Source: Dyadobacter sp. UC 10 (lineage in GTDB: Bacteria; Bacteroidota; Bacteroidia; Cytophagales; Spirosomataceae). From it: a stretch of 64,000 bases of DNA. Location of the stretch: assembly GCF_008369915.1 (NCBI RefSeq), contig NZ_VSRN01000001.1, forward strand, positions 6,134,501-6,198,500, written 5' to 3'. The notes beneath the pieces are model-generated. The model had not been told where the DNA came from, searched no databases, and was given only the letters and a program-made list of their open reading frames with translations. Below are positions 42,555 to 52,180 of the stretch, one piece after another. Position 1 is the stretch's first letter, and each line of letters begins with the position of its first letter. The position numbers and the translations under genes are program-made.

Positions 42555-43703
42555 TTAATTACCTTGTTTTTGAGTGGCCTTTTCCACCAGTTTTTCCACT
42601 GCGTTGCGGACAGCTTGCTTATACGTTACTTCTTTCAATTCGTCGTATTTCGATAGTTCCGCCAATATCAGCGGCAGATAAATAAATTTCCGGTCTTCCT
42701 CGTAATGCTTTCTCAATCGCTCGGTATCGGCTGCATTCCCGCGGTTTCGTGAAATCATAATTTCGCCCGCCCGCACGAAATGTTCGTAAACGCAGGCTTT
42801 CCAGGCTGTATAGCCCTGGTTGGACATGACCTCCTTAATTGGCTCAAAAAGACTTTTCGTTTCGGAAATCATATTTCCGGGAAGTTTATCAATCACCGGG
42901 TTCACGAACGAATGCCCGAATTCATGCGTGCTCAGTTCCAGGAGATGTTTTTGATCGTCAAAACCCATATCAAGTCTCAGTGAATCTTTGAAATTGGGTA
43001 TATGAAACGCGCCGAATACATGGAAAGCGTACTTTTTTCCTTGCTCCGAATACCTGATGCCAAAACCCATTCCCGGCGGAATGGTAAGGCTCGGAACCAG
43101 GATATAGCTGTCCAGATGCGCCTGGTAAAACTTTTCCATGGTTGAGATGAAGCTACTGTCGGGCAAACCGCTCTTCACCTGTCCTATCGCATTGGCATAT
43201 TTCGGCCGATTTTGTTTAAGGTAAATGTCGAAATCTACTTCCTGCCACAACCCGTTCATCGCCGCTATAAATGCTACTGCATTCGTTTTCGCTTCTGCTG
43301 TATCCTTTTTTGAAGAAAACCGGAGATAATGGGCGGGATCAATATCGTCGTGCAGCTTTGCATGGGGAAAATCGTCGAGCTGGACCAGCAGAGTGATGAA
43401 GTAATCCAGCCAGATATCCTGCGCAAAACCAACCGCTACTGCCAGATTTTTGCTGTTTTCAAAGGATTTATACTGGCGGTACAAATTCAGTCCGTAAGCG
43501 TAGCGCGCTTTCGTCCGGGGAGAATAATCGCTGGTTTCAGCCTGCGCTCCTTCATAACCCAGGAAATAAACGAAGCCCAGCAGCTCCACATTTTTATTGA
43601 TTTGTATTTCAAATTCCCCCGCGGTTTTGTCGCTGCTTTGAGATTTACAGACAGTGGAAGAAAGCCAGATCAGGAGAATCAGCGGTAGCAATTTTGCATT
43701 CAT
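42555..43703 (-). CDS. Exported DUF4932-type protein with a HEFGH zinc site
   Basis: 382 residues from the ATG at 43703; a longer frame to 43808 would run across a set of palindromic sites and is rejected. Signal peptide (LLPLILLIWLSSTVCKSQ). The HEFGHSFVNP motif near residue 260 is a gluzincin-like H-E-x-x-H site, with Glu residues following at 20-30 positions (SLFEPIKEVM), so a zinc peptidase-like activity is likely. Other segments, such as VELLGFVYFLGYEGAQ and GFGIRYSEQGKKYAFHVFG, fit the DUF4932 family as I remember it. Three TTCCGGAC sites stand 74-103 bases upstream of the start. Confidence 0.82.
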   Translation of the reverse strand: MNAKLLPLILLIWLSSTVCKSQSSDKTAGEFEIQINKNVELLGFVYFLGYEGAQAETSDYSPRTKARYAYGLNLYRQYKSFENSKNLAVAVGFAQDIWLDYFITLLVQLDDFPHAKLHDDIDPAHYLRFSSKKDTAEAKTNAVAFIAAMNGLWQEVDFDIYLKQNRPKYANAIGQVKSGLPDSSFISTMEKFYQAHLDSYILVPSLTIPPGMGFGIRYSEQGKKYAFHVFGAFHIPNFKDSLRLDMGFDDQKHLLELSTHEFGHSFVNPVIDKLPGNMISETKSLFEPIKEVMSNQGYTAWKACVYEHFVRAGEIMISRNRGNAADTERLRKHYEEDRKFIYLPLILAELSKYDELKEVTYKQAVRNAVEKLVEKATQKQGN

Positions 43704-43775
43704 TTTTCGACAGCTTTGATGTTTTTGAAAACACAAAAAAAGCGCCTGTGAAATCAGAAAGCGCCCTGCAACGCA

Positions 43776-43806
43776 TTTCCGGACGTCCGGAAACGTGATT
43801 CCGGAC
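43776..43806. promoter_or_regulatory. Three TTCCGGAC half-sites (18-base palindrome plus a direct copy)
   Basis: TTTCCGGACGTCCGGAAA (43776-43793) is a perfect 18-base palindrome made of two facing TTCCGGAC octamers. A third copy at 43799-43806 lies exactly 22 bases from the first in the same direction, and forms an inverted pair with the second. Direct repeats at about two helical turns are typical of AraC binding. The sites lie between a membrane AraC gene and the DUF4932 gene, in the promoter region of the latter. Confidence 0.65.
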
Positions 43807-43841
43807 AATGATGTCGGCTCAGGAAGACTGCCCGTTTCAGG

Positions 43842-44930
43842 TTATTTCCGCACGAGCAGATATTGAGAAGGAGATTTGCCCGTATGCTGCCGGAATACCT
43901 GGTTAAACGTAGATTTAGAATTGAAACCCGCCTCCAGAGCCAGCGCCAGAACGGTCTTATGCTGCTCTTTGGGATCACCCAGTTTACGGATCACTTCCTC
44001 TACACGGAACCCGTTAACAAAATTGTTAAAATTGGAAGCGCAGTGCGTATTCACGAGGTACGATACATAACGGGAAGGAAGATTCAAATGCGCGGCTACA
44101 TCTTCGACCGTCAGCCGCGATCTGGTATGCAGTCCATCCTGACTGAAAGCGGCATGGAGACGCTGCAATTCGACCAGATCATCGTATTGGATAAATTCGG
44201 GCTTGTCGACCGCTTTGGGCTTGTGCAGCGAGGGCAGCATAAAAAAGGACGGATTGAGATAGCCAATATAACCCAGGCCAAACAAGCAAGCGGTGAGCAT
44301 ATAATTAACCCCGGTAAAAATCGGCCATTTTAAAATTACACCTGCAAACCAGAGTACCGTCAATACAAGCATGAAGCTGAATAGTCCGTATAAACGTACA
44401 TATTGCCTCAGGCTAAGGCTGTCAAGTTGCTTCCGCCATGCGATCCTGAATCGTGAAAGTTTCTGTGCATAAATCCATAAAACACCCACCATTCCCAAGA
44501 TGGGCATTATTTCAGTCCAGAAGAACCAGAAAGGATTGTCGAGCAAGGAAGCCCGCTTCACATGCAGAGAGCCCGCGTAAGTCTGCCAGAAACACCGGAA
44601 AGCGATTTCCCCGGCAATAGGAAGGAAAAATAACCAGTAGTGTTTCTTAAAGTTATAATCCGGCGAAGTAGTGAGCCGCGCAAAGAACCAGAGCGCCAGC
44701 GGAAGAACAAGGTAACTCTGGTAATTCCAGAACCGGATCGCGCCGGGCTGCTGGTGATAGCGTACCTGGATACCCCACGCATTCAACAGCTCCTGGGAAA
44801 GCACGAACAGGATCAGCCCGAGAAAAAACCCAGCCCGCGGGCCTTTTGCGCCACGTGCGATCAGCGACAGGCTGAGGACAAAACCCTGTCCCGAAGCCAG
44901 TAAAAAGGCAAAGGCTTTCCAGTTTTCCAT
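43842..44930 (-). CDS. Membrane-embedded AraC-family regulator
   Basis: 362 residues. Seven or eight hydrophobic helices fill about residues 5-235, and a cytoplasmic AraC DNA-binding domain follows (about 250-362: LTVEDVAAHLNLPSRYVSYLVN, then ALALEAGFNSKSTFNQVFRQ). This is the 7TM-AraC layout found widely in Bacteroidota. It probably senses a signal in the membrane and controls a neighbour: the DUF4932 gene 139 bases downstream, with TTCCGGAC sites in between, is the best candidate target. Confidence 0.9.
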   Translation of the reverse strand: MENWKAFAFLLASGQGFVLSLSLIARGAKGPRAGFFLGLILFVLSQELLNAWGIQVRYHQQPGAIRFWNYQSYLVLPLALWFFARLTTSPDYNFKKHYWLFFLPIAGEIAFRCFWQTYAGSLHVKRASLLDNPFWFFWTEIMPILGMVGVLWIYAQKLSRFRIAWRKQLDSLSLRQYVRLYGLFSFMLVLTVLWFAGVILKWPIFTGVNYMLTACLFGLGYIGYLNPSFFMLPSLHKPKAVDKPEFIQYDDLVELQRLHAAFSQDGLHTRSRLTVEDVAAHLNLPSRYVSYLVNTHCASNFNNFVNGFRVEEVIRKLGDPKEQHKTVLALALEAGFNSKSTFNQVFRQHTGKSPSQYLLVRK

Positions 44931-45176
44931 TTAAATATCGAAAGATGAGAGCTCCGGCAGCAACATCTCTTCCGTCAAAACATCTTCGTGAGGAAAGTTA
45001 ATGCAGCCAGTGCGGCGATACAAATTTCTCATGACGAAATCCAAAAAACAACGATGCAGGCCGGGTGCAGGAATGGATACTTCCAGACACTCATTAAATA
45101 AATTACATTTATTCTAGTAGAATTTCCATCGCTTTGTGTTTGCAGAGTATAGAACTACCGGTTTATCTGCTTCAAA

Positions 45177-45761
45177 ATGTCTGACTTAGCCATTAAAGAC
45201 GAAGACAGTGATTTACTTCAGCTCGTTGCGCAGGGGGATGAGAAGGCTTTCAGGATTGTCTTTAACAAATACCATAACCGCCTCGGGGCCCATCTTTTTC
45301 GTATCACCAGGTCGCACGAACTGGCTCAGGAAGTGGTACAGGATATATTTCTGAAGATCTGGCTTAACCGGGAAGAACTTGCTTCTGTCCGGAACTTCAA
45401 AGGCTATTTATATGTGATCTCAAAAAATCATGCATTGAACTGCCTGAAAACGAATGCGATCCAGAACAAACTCACCACCGGCCTGGACGACAACCTGGAT
45501 TTCGGGACCGACGAAACGCAAGAGGAGAACGCGCATTATCTTTTGCTCGACGAAGCCATTGACCGCCTGCCACCGCAACAGCGTCAGGTTTACCTCATGA
45601 GCCGGCACGAGCGGCTGAAATACACAGAGATAGCCGCCCGCCTGAGCCTTTCGAGGGAAACGGTAAAAAAATACTTGCAGATATCTTCTGAATCCATCAC
45701 CTCTTATGTTCGTAAGAAACTGATAGTGAGCATACTTATTTGCTCGTTATTTTTATTTTGA
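45177..45761 (+). CDS. ECF-type RNA polymerase sigma factor of the SusCD locus
   Basis: 194 residues. Region 2 (AFRIVFNKYHNRLGAHLFRI, then AQEVVQDIFLKIWLNREEL) and region 4 (LPPQQRQVYLMSRHERLKYTEIAARLSLSRETVKKY) are both present, with a hydrophobic C-terminal tail (IVSILICSLFLF) common in the Bacteroidota FecI-like sigma factors. Followed after 90 bases by the FecR anti-sigma gene and the STN-bearing SusC, so it belongs to a trans-envelope signalling set. The 246-base gap before it holds promoters for it and the diverging AraC gene; no site was certain. Confidence 0.95.
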   Translation: MSDLAIKDEDSDLLQLVAQGDEKAFRIVFNKYHNRLGAHLFRITRSHELAQEVVQDIFLKIWLNREELASVRNFKGYLYVISKNHALNCLKTNAIQNKLTTGLDDNLDFGTDETQEENAHYLLLDEAIDRLPPQQRQVYLMSRHERLKYTEIAARLSLSRETVKKYLQISSESITSYVRKKLIVSILICSLFLF

Positions 45762-45851
45762 AAATTTTCGAAAATCGATACCCCCTTTTATTTTACTTTT
45801 CCTGTCTTAGCTACAAGACCGATTTCTTACAGATCTAAATGCTTTTTTGGT

Positions 45852-47045
45852 ATGGAAATATCCTCTTCCAGGCTGGCGCTTTTGTTCAGCCGCTATTATG
45901 CAGGGCGGGCAACAGATGCGGAAACAAACGAGCTGATGCACCTGATCAGAATGTCAGAAGATGACGAAGAACTGGCGGGCCTGATCAAAAATGCCTGGGA
46001 AAACCTGCATCCGGATGAAAAGGAGTTTTCGGAAGAAGAGAGCGGGAAAATGCTCTATTCCATTTTACAAATAGCTGAAAAACAAGATATTGATCATGAA
46101 GAAGAAGAAAATGTTCGTCCATTGTGGTGGCTGCGTTATGCGGCAGCGTCTATCCTGATCATCGCCGGATTTTCGCTTTACTGGCTGAGTAATCGCCCCG
46201 CTAAAACCCCGGAGGTTGCGGTCACCGGGCGGCAGGTCACTGATATACCGCCCGGTGGCAACAGGGCAATGCTTAGCTTGTCGGACGGCCGGCAGATTGT
46301 ATTGGATAGCGCAGCCGACGGATTACTGGGCAGCCACGGAGAAGCCCGGTTCACTAAAATTGGTGACGGAGCGCTGAACGTTGCTGTATCTAAAACATCA
46401 CAAAAAGCTGATTTACATAACAATACCCTTTCCACTCCGAAAGGCGGACAATACCAGGTTACACTCCACGACGGAAGCAAAGTATGGCTGAATGCCTCTT
46501 CCTCCATTCGCTTCCCGACCGTATTTGCAGAAAATAACCGCATTGTGGAAATTTCAGGCGAGGCTTATTTTGAAGTGGCAAAAGACAAAAACAGGCCGTT
46601 CAGTGTCAGATTCGGCACTTCTGAGGTGGAAGTACTGGGCACGAGCTTTAATATCATGGCCTACCAGGATGAAGCAGCTTCCAAAACGACGCTTGTGGAA
46701 GGTTCGGTTAAATTAAAGAACGGAAAGGAATTCAAAAAGCTGAAACCGGGCGAGCAGGGTACGATTCAGGCGGGCAGCCCGATCCGTACTGCGCAGGTAG
46801 ACACGGAACGCGAGATAGCCTGGAAAAACGGCTTGTTCTTTTTCAGGGACTTCGGCATCGAGGAAATCATGCGGCAGGCGGCCCGCTGGTATAATATCGA
46901 AGTGAGCTACGAAGGGAAGATCCCAAGGCGGCAATTTACCGGCAAGGTTTCGCGGAATGTCAATATCTCAGAGCTGCTGAATATGCTACGCTATGCCGGA
47001 GTGAATTGCAAAATCGAGCAGAACAATGTCATCGTGAAAATGTAA
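45852..47045 (+). CDS. FecR-family anti-sigma factor
   Basis: 397 residues. A cytoplasmic sigma-binding part (1-85), one membrane helix (about 92-110: YAAASILIIAGFSLYWLS) and periplasmic FecR domains (STPKGGQYQVTLHDGSKVWLN, IVEISGEAYFEVAKDKNRPF, EVEVLGTSFNIMAY) with a C-terminal DUF4974 domain (ISELLNMLRYAGVNCKIEQN). In such systems the SusC STN domain contacts FecR when ligand is bound and the sigma factor is freed. It lies between the sigma and susC genes. Confidence 0.95.
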   Translation: MEISSSRLALLFSRYYAGRATDAETNELMHLIRMSEDDEELAGLIKNAWENLHPDEKEFSEEESGKMLYSILQIAEKQDIDHEEEENVRPLWWLRYAAASILIIAGFSLYWLSNRPAKTPEVAVTGRQVTDIPPGGNRAMLSLSDGRQIVLDSAADGLLGSHGEARFTKIGDGALNVAVSKTSQKADLHNNTLSTPKGGQYQVTLHDGSKVWLNASSSIRFPTVFAENNRIVEISGEAYFEVAKDKNRPFSVRFGTSEVEVLGTSFNIMAYQDEAASKTTLVEGSVKLKNGKEFKKLKPGEQGTIQAGSPIRTAQVDTEREIAWKNGLFFFRDFGIEEIMRQAARWYNIEVSYEGKIPRRQFTGKVSRNVNISELLNMLRYAGVNCKIEQNNVIVKM

Positions 47046-47171
47046 TACAAAAGAAGCGTATACACTATATCGTTAATACAATTTACCCACTGTTCCTAAA
47101 TCCAAAACCTATGAAAGCCCGGAGGAAAGCACCACCATGAATGCCTGACCTGCACTACCGGACATAAAAAA

Positions 47172-47196
47172 GGGAAGATGCTGCGAACATCTCCCC
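47172..47196 (+). other. Leader hairpin between fecR and susC
   Basis: GGGAAGATG (47172-47180) pairs with CATCTCCCC (47188-47196) with one mismatch and a 7-base loop. It stands 71 bases before the susC ATG in the 221-base gap. It may be an attenuator or terminator that uncouples susC from the regulator genes. Confidence 0.4.
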
Positions 47197-47266
47197 TGGT
47201 AAGTTCAGAAAGTGCGAAAAAACCTTGTGACAAGTCTGTTTCATTTTATCTAAACCTTACAAATAT

Positions 47267-50200
47267 ATGCAATTAAACCTTTTACCACAGAAAGGGGGAT
47301 GCAGCTTCATATCCGTGCCTCCCGGACTGATCTTGACGATGAAACTAATCACGTTTCTGCTGGTGGCCACGCTTTCTCAGGTCGCGGCCAATGGATTTAG
47401 TCAGAAAATTTCGCTGAACGAGAAAAACGTTCCCCTGGAAGTTGCGCTCGCAGCGATCGAGAAGCAGACCGACTACCTTTTTCTGTACGATAAACTCGAT
47501 ATTCCCAAAGGTCTAAAGGTCAGTCTGAGCATCCGGAACGCTTCGATTGACAAGACTATGAATCAGTTACTAAGGGATGTACCGCTTTCGTACAAGATAT
47601 TCAACAAAAGCATCGTGCTCCGGAAAGAAGTGCGGACGAAAGAGGAAAGCATGGCTGTTCCGGAGGCGCCTGAAAAGATCCGCCACACGATTACCGGCAA
47701 AGTGTCCGACGATAATGGTGAAGGCCTGCCGGGTGTAAGTATATTACTGAAAGGCACGCAGAGCGGCACTACCACCGATTCACATGGAAAATACAGCCTG
47801 GAAGTAGATGATGAAAATACGACATTGATTTTCAGCTTTGTAGGTTATACCAGCCAGGAAATCGTTGCGGGAAGCCGCACGGAAGTGAATGTACAGCTGC
47901 TCGTTGATGTCAAGGCGTTGAGCGAAGTGGTGGTGATCGGGTACGGTACGATGAAGAAAACCGACCTGACAGGTGCAGTAGGACTTGTTTCGAACAAACA
48001 AACTGAAAATCAGGCGGTGCCAAACCTTGCGCAGGCATTACAGGGCAAACTAGCGGGACTGAATGTGCGGCAAACCAACGGCGGGCCGGGTGCAGGTGCG
48101 GAGATACGCATTCGCGGAATGGGCAGTTTCGGCGCAAGCTCGTCACCGCTCGTGGTAGTCGACGGTATTATCACAAGCGGCGGCTTGACCGACCTGGATC
48201 CTAACAGCATTGAATCGGTAACTGTGTTGAAAGACGCTTCTTCGGCAGCCATCTACGGTTCTCGTGGTGCGAATGGTGTGGTACTGGTAACTACCAAACG
48301 AGGGTCTATCGGAAAGGAAGTGATCAGCTTTCAATCCATGTATAGTTTCGACCGGCCGATCAACAAGATCGGTACCGTAGACGCGGCTACTTATGGTGCG
48401 ATGGTAAACGATTTTTACGTAAATCAGGGAAAGGAAGCGCCTTATGCCGATCCGGCTTCACTCGGAAAAGGGACCAACTGGCAGGATGAGATTTTCCGCA
48501 CCGGCGGCAAACAGAATTACTCCCTGTCTTTCAGCGGCGGTACCGAAAAGAACCTGCATGCGATCACGATGAGCTATTACAAAGGCGACGGTATTGTGCT
48601 GAATTCCAAATACAGCCGCGCTAACTTCCGCGTAAACAATGATATCAAGCCACTGAAAGGACTGAAACTAGGCAGCAGCTTTGGTTTCAGCTATGGCGCA
48701 TTGAAGCAAGGCGACCCGCAGGGTGCTGTAAATGCATCGCTGATTTATGCCCCTAATGTTCTGCCCTACAATGCAGACGGGAGCTACGGGATCGCCGACC
48801 GCGCCGGCCAGCCCACGACGATGACCGCCCCGCTCGTGTACGCTTACGAGCGTACAAATGCCGAAAACAGGCTTGGACTCCTTGGTAATTTATATGCCGA
48901 GTACGAGATCATCCCCGGTCTGAAATTCAAGACGAGTATCGGCGCGGAATATATCAATATGGATATCAAGAATTTCGTCCCCTCCTACAACTTCGGGCTG
49001 GGTAATTCCAACGGCATCGCGACGCTGAACAGGCAGATCAACAGTACGAAAAACTACATTATCGATAACATCCTGACCTACGGCAAAACCTTCGGTACAA
49101 ACCACCATCTGGACCTGATGGCAGGATATACTTTTCAGAATGAGCGTTATGAATTTGTGCGTGCATTCCGGAACACTTTCAGCCGGAACGACGAGAACCT
49201 GCAAGTGCTGGACGCGGCTACCTCCAACGATCTGGCCCGCGGCAACTATACCGAGTGGGCGTTGCAATCGTATTTAGGTCGTCTCAATTATGCATTCAAA
49301 GAAAAATACCTGCTTTCTTCCAGTATCCGGATCGACCAGTCTTCGCGCTTTGAAAAGAGCAACCGAACCGGTATATTCCCTTCTGTTTCAGCAGGCTGGG
49401 TACTTTCCAATGAAGATTTCATTGCCGGAAAACTGGGGCCTGTGAGTTACGTGAAACTCCGTGCAGGTTACGGTGTGCTGGGAAATCAGGACGTGGGGAT
49501 CTATCCTTACCAGTCGCTGATCGATTACAGCCTGTTTTACAATTTCGGTTCCTCACAAAACGTAGTCTCCGGAGCTGGCCCTACTGCACTGGCCAACCGG
49601 AATATCTCCTGGGAAAAAACGACTACGACCGGCGCCGGGCTGGAGTTCAACCTTTTTCAGGACAGACTGGGCTTTATTATCGACTACTACGACCGCCGCA
49701 CTTCCGATGTACTGGTACGCGTGCCACTTCCGAGCATTTCCGGGCTGGCCACTTATCCTTACCAGAATGTAGGCAGCGTGCGGAACAGCGGGATGGAGTT
49801 TACAGTCGATTACCGCGGTACTGCGTTGGACCAGGACTTCACGTATAATGTGGGTTTTAATATCACGATCAATAAAAACGAGGTGACCAAGCTGGACAAG
49901 GGACTGGATATTATCCAGGCAGGAGGCGGCCAGGGCGGTGTTGAAACGCGCACTTCACAGGGTCACGGTATTAATTCGTTTTACGGTTATGTGCACAACG
50001 GCATTTTCCAGACGAATGATGAAATAGCTTCTTCTCCATTCCAGCCCAATGCGCAGCCGGGCGATATCAGGTTCAAAGATCTGAATGGTGATAACATCAT
50101 CGATGACAAAGACAGGACCTATATCGGCGACTTCCTGGCGAAGCAGATCATCGGTTTCAACGGCAGCGCGCGTTACAAAAACTTCGACCTGGCCGTTTCG

Positions 50201-50599
50201 GTAACCGGTGATTTTGGGAGATACCAGAACATTTTCGCCAGCGGATTTGCGGCGGCACGTGCGGCGGAGTCAACCAACATCATGTGGGCTGACCGGTGGA
50301 CTGGTCCGGGCACGAGCAACTATGTGCCGCGCATTATCGGTGGCGACCCCAACAACAACTCGCGTTCTTCGGATTTCTGGGTAAGAAGCCAGGACTACAT
50401 CCGCATTCAGAACGTCCAGCTAGGCTATGACTTTTCGGGCGACGCCATCAAAAAGGCAGGATTAGGCAAGATCAGGTTATTTATAGCAGGACAAAATCTG
50501 TTCACATTTACCAAATACCCCGGTTTTGACCCTGAAACAACGGCAACCGCCTACCCCATTGCCCGCTCGCTTTACATGGGATTGAACCTCGGTTTTTAG
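47267..50599 (+). CDS. SusC/RagA-family TonB-linked transporter with STN signalling domain
   Basis: 1110 residues. After the leader with the internal hydrophobic part (MKLITFLLVATLSQVAANGFSQ) comes the STN domain (VPLEVALAAIEKQTDYLFLY, about 55-125), then the carboxypeptidase-like domain (ITGKVSDDNGEGLPGVSILL, about 142-215), the plug (GYGTMKKTDLTGAV, LVVVDGIITSG, VTVLKDASSAAIYGSRG) and a barrel ending in YMGLNLGF. STN-bearing forms pass a ligand signal to FecR. Its SusD partner starts 36 bases after its stop. The gene heads an operon running at least to the cytochrome gene. Confidence 0.95.
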   Translation: MQLNLLPQKGGCSFISVPPGLILTMKLITFLLVATLSQVAANGFSQKISLNEKNVPLEVALAAIEKQTDYLFLYDKLDIPKGLKVSLSIRNASIDKTMNQLLRDVPLSYKIFNKSIVLRKEVRTKEESMAVPEAPEKIRHTITGKVSDDNGEGLPGVSILLKGTQSGTTTDSHGKYSLEVDDENTTLIFSFVGYTSQEIVAGSRTEVNVQLLVDVKALSEVVVIGYGTMKKTDLTGAVGLVSNKQTENQAVPNLAQALQGKLAGLNVRQTNGGPGAGAEIRIRGMGSFGASSSPLVVVDGIITSGGLTDLDPNSIESVTVLKDASSAAIYGSRGANGVVLVTTKRGSIGKEVISFQSMYSFDRPINKIGTVDAATYGAMVNDFYVNQGKEAPYADPASLGKGTNWQDEIFRTGGKQNYSLSFSGGTEKNLHAITMSYYKGDGIVLNSKYSRANFRVNNDIKPLKGLKLGSSFGFSYGALKQGDPQGAVNASLIYAPNVLPYNADGSYGIADRAGQPTTMTAPLVYAYERTNAENRLGLLGNLYAEYEIIPGLKFKTSIGAEYINMDIKNFVPSYNFGLGNSNGIATLNRQINSTKNYIIDNILTYGKTFGTNHHLDLMAGYTFQNERYEFVRAFRNTFSRNDENLQVLDAATSNDLARGNYTEWALQSYLGRLNYAFKEKYLLSSSIRIDQSSRFEKSNRTGIFPSVSAGWVLSNEDFIAGKLGPVSYVKLRAGYGVLGNQDVGIYPYQSLIDYSLFYNFGSSQNVVSGAGPTALANRNISWEKTTTTGAGLEFNLFQDRLGFIIDYYDRRTSDVLVRVPLPSISGLATYPYQNVGSVRNSGMEFTVDYRGTALDQDFTYNVGFNITINKNEVTKLDKGLDIIQAGGGQGGVETRTSQGHGINSFYGYVHNGIFQTNDEIASSPFQPNAQPGDIRFKDLNGDNIIDDKDRTYIGDFLAKQIIGFNGSARYKNFDLAVSVTGDFGRYQNIFASGFAAARAAESTNIMWADRWTGPGTSNYVPRIIGGDPNNNSRSSDFWVRSQDYIRIQNVQLGYDFSGDAIKKAGLGKIRLFIAGQNLFTFTKYPGFDPETTATAYPIARSLYMGLNLGF

Positions 50600-50635
50600 A
50601 AAATAAATATCAGCTACGTATCCGAATATATACGA

Positions 50636-52159
50636 ATGAAAAAACTATCTCTTACGATCGCGCTGCTGGCTGTGCTGGCTGGCGGCTGCAACGACAAACT
50701 GAACCTCGAACCGATCGGCTCGGTTTCACAGGACGGATTTTATACCACCGCCGACGACGCGAATGCCGCTGTGGTGGCCTGCTACAATGCCATACTCGCC
50801 TACCATACCGGAGGAAGTACGAGCAATGTGACGGGAATGGATATGTGGGGAGATATTCAGAGCTCCGACGCCGAGCCGCACCCCGACGGCGTGGCCTGGA
50901 ACCAGATCTACCAATATACCCTGCAACCCAACAACGGGGAATTGTCGAACCAATGGTTTCAGATCTACGAAGGCATTTACCGTTCCAACCAGGCGATGGA
51001 AAAGATCCCCGCTATTGAAATGGACGAAGCTTTGAAAGGAAGGCTCATTAAAGAAGCGTACTTCCTGCGCGGCTGGTGGATGCTGCGCCTCGCCAAAATG
51101 TACGGAGACGCACCCCTCGTGACGACCACGCTGGGTATCGACGACCTTCTCGTACCAAAATCAACACAGGCGGAGTTGTTTGCGCAGGTTGAAAAGGACC
51201 TGCTCGAAGCCTCTACCCTGCCTGATACTTACGACGATGCGAACCTCGGCCGCGCGACTTCATTCGCCGCCAAAACGGTTCTTGCGGAGCTTTATTTGTG
51301 GCAGAAAAAATGGGCGCAGGCCAGGCCGCTTCTCGAAACTGTGATCAAATCAGGCAAGTTCAGACTGCTGGATTCGTATTCCGCATTGTTCGACGGCTCG
51401 GTTGAAAACCATAGTGAGTCTATTTTTGAAATACAGTACAAGGCGAATACCGGTAAAAACCTGGGCAACTTCTCAACCACTTACAGTGCGCCAAACGGAG
51501 AAGGATATGTGCCCGGCGGCGGCTGGGGCTGGATCCGGCCTACCCAGGACCTGGTCAATGAATTTGAAAAAACACCAAAAGAAGATCCCCGGCTCACCTA
51601 TTCCATCTTCCGCAAAGGCGACAATTTTGAAGGCCAGATATTCAAGGATGTCGTGAACGGGACCGGTTTTGCATTAAAAAAATGGGTGATCTCGGGAAAG
51701 ACAGGTGCTGAAATCGAGCAGAATCACCCCTGGCACACCTCCGCGAATTTCGCATTGTACCGGTATGCCGAGGTACTGCTGATGTACGCCGAGGTACTAA
51801 ACGAAACCGGAAGTCCGGCAGCGGCAGTACCCTATATTAACCAGGTGCGCGCACGGCCTTCGGTGAATATGCCGCCGCTGGCTACGAGCCTGAACAAGGC
51901 GCAGGTCTTCGAGGCGATCAGGCACGAGAGAAGGGTTGAGTTTACGTTCGAGGGAAAAATTGCATTCGATTTGCGTAGATGGGGTATTGCCGGGAGCTTT
52001 TTAAGATCAAAGGACCGCTGGCAGAACGATACGAAGATCAACCCGCAGTGGGGAGGTAATTTTTTCAAATATGTAGATGGAAAGCATGACTTTTTCCCGA
52101 TACCGCAATCCGAAATAGATAAGTCAGGCGGCACATTGGTGCAGCATCCGAAGTGGTAG
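50636..52159 (+). CDS. SusD/RagB-family nutrient-binding lipoprotein
   Basis: 507 residues with lipoprotein Cys18 (LAVLAGGC). The N-terminal SusD-like_3 part (LNLEPIGSVSQDGFYTTADD, YEGIYRSNQAMEKIP) and the C-terminal RagB part (RYAEVLLMYAEVLNETGSPA, IRHERRVEFTFEGKIAFDLRRW) are clear. This is the canonical branch, unlike the SusD-like_2 protein at 4578. It works with SusC to bind the ligand at the cell surface. Confidence 0.95.
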   Translation: MKKLSLTIALLAVLAGGCNDKLNLEPIGSVSQDGFYTTADDANAAVVACYNAILAYHTGGSTSNVTGMDMWGDIQSSDAEPHPDGVAWNQIYQYTLQPNNGELSNQWFQIYEGIYRSNQAMEKIPAIEMDEALKGRLIKEAYFLRGWWMLRLAKMYGDAPLVTTTLGIDDLLVPKSTQAELFAQVEKDLLEASTLPDTYDDANLGRATSFAAKTVLAELYLWQKKWAQARPLLETVIKSGKFRLLDSYSALFDGSVENHSESIFEIQYKANTGKNLGNFSTTYSAPNGEGYVPGGGWGWIRPTQDLVNEFEKTPKEDPRLTYSIFRKGDNFEGQIFKDVVNGTGFALKKWVISGKTGAEIEQNHPWHTSANFALYRYAEVLLMYAEVLNETGSPAAAVPYINQVRARPSVNMPPLATSLNKAQVFEAIRHERRVEFTFEGKIAFDLRRWGIAGSFLRSKDRWQNDTKINPQWGGNFFKYVDGKHDFFPIPQSEIDKSGGTLVQHPKW

Positions 52160-52180
52160 TATCAATTAAAATTTTTGAAA

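Noticed and set aside
43741..43766. Possible terminator with AGCGCC and a T-run
   Set aside because: The two AGCGCC copies are direct, not inverted, so no hairpin forms.
43704..43808. N-terminal extension of the DUF4932 gene
   Set aside because: It covers the TTCCGGAC sites, and a good signal peptide begins at 43703.
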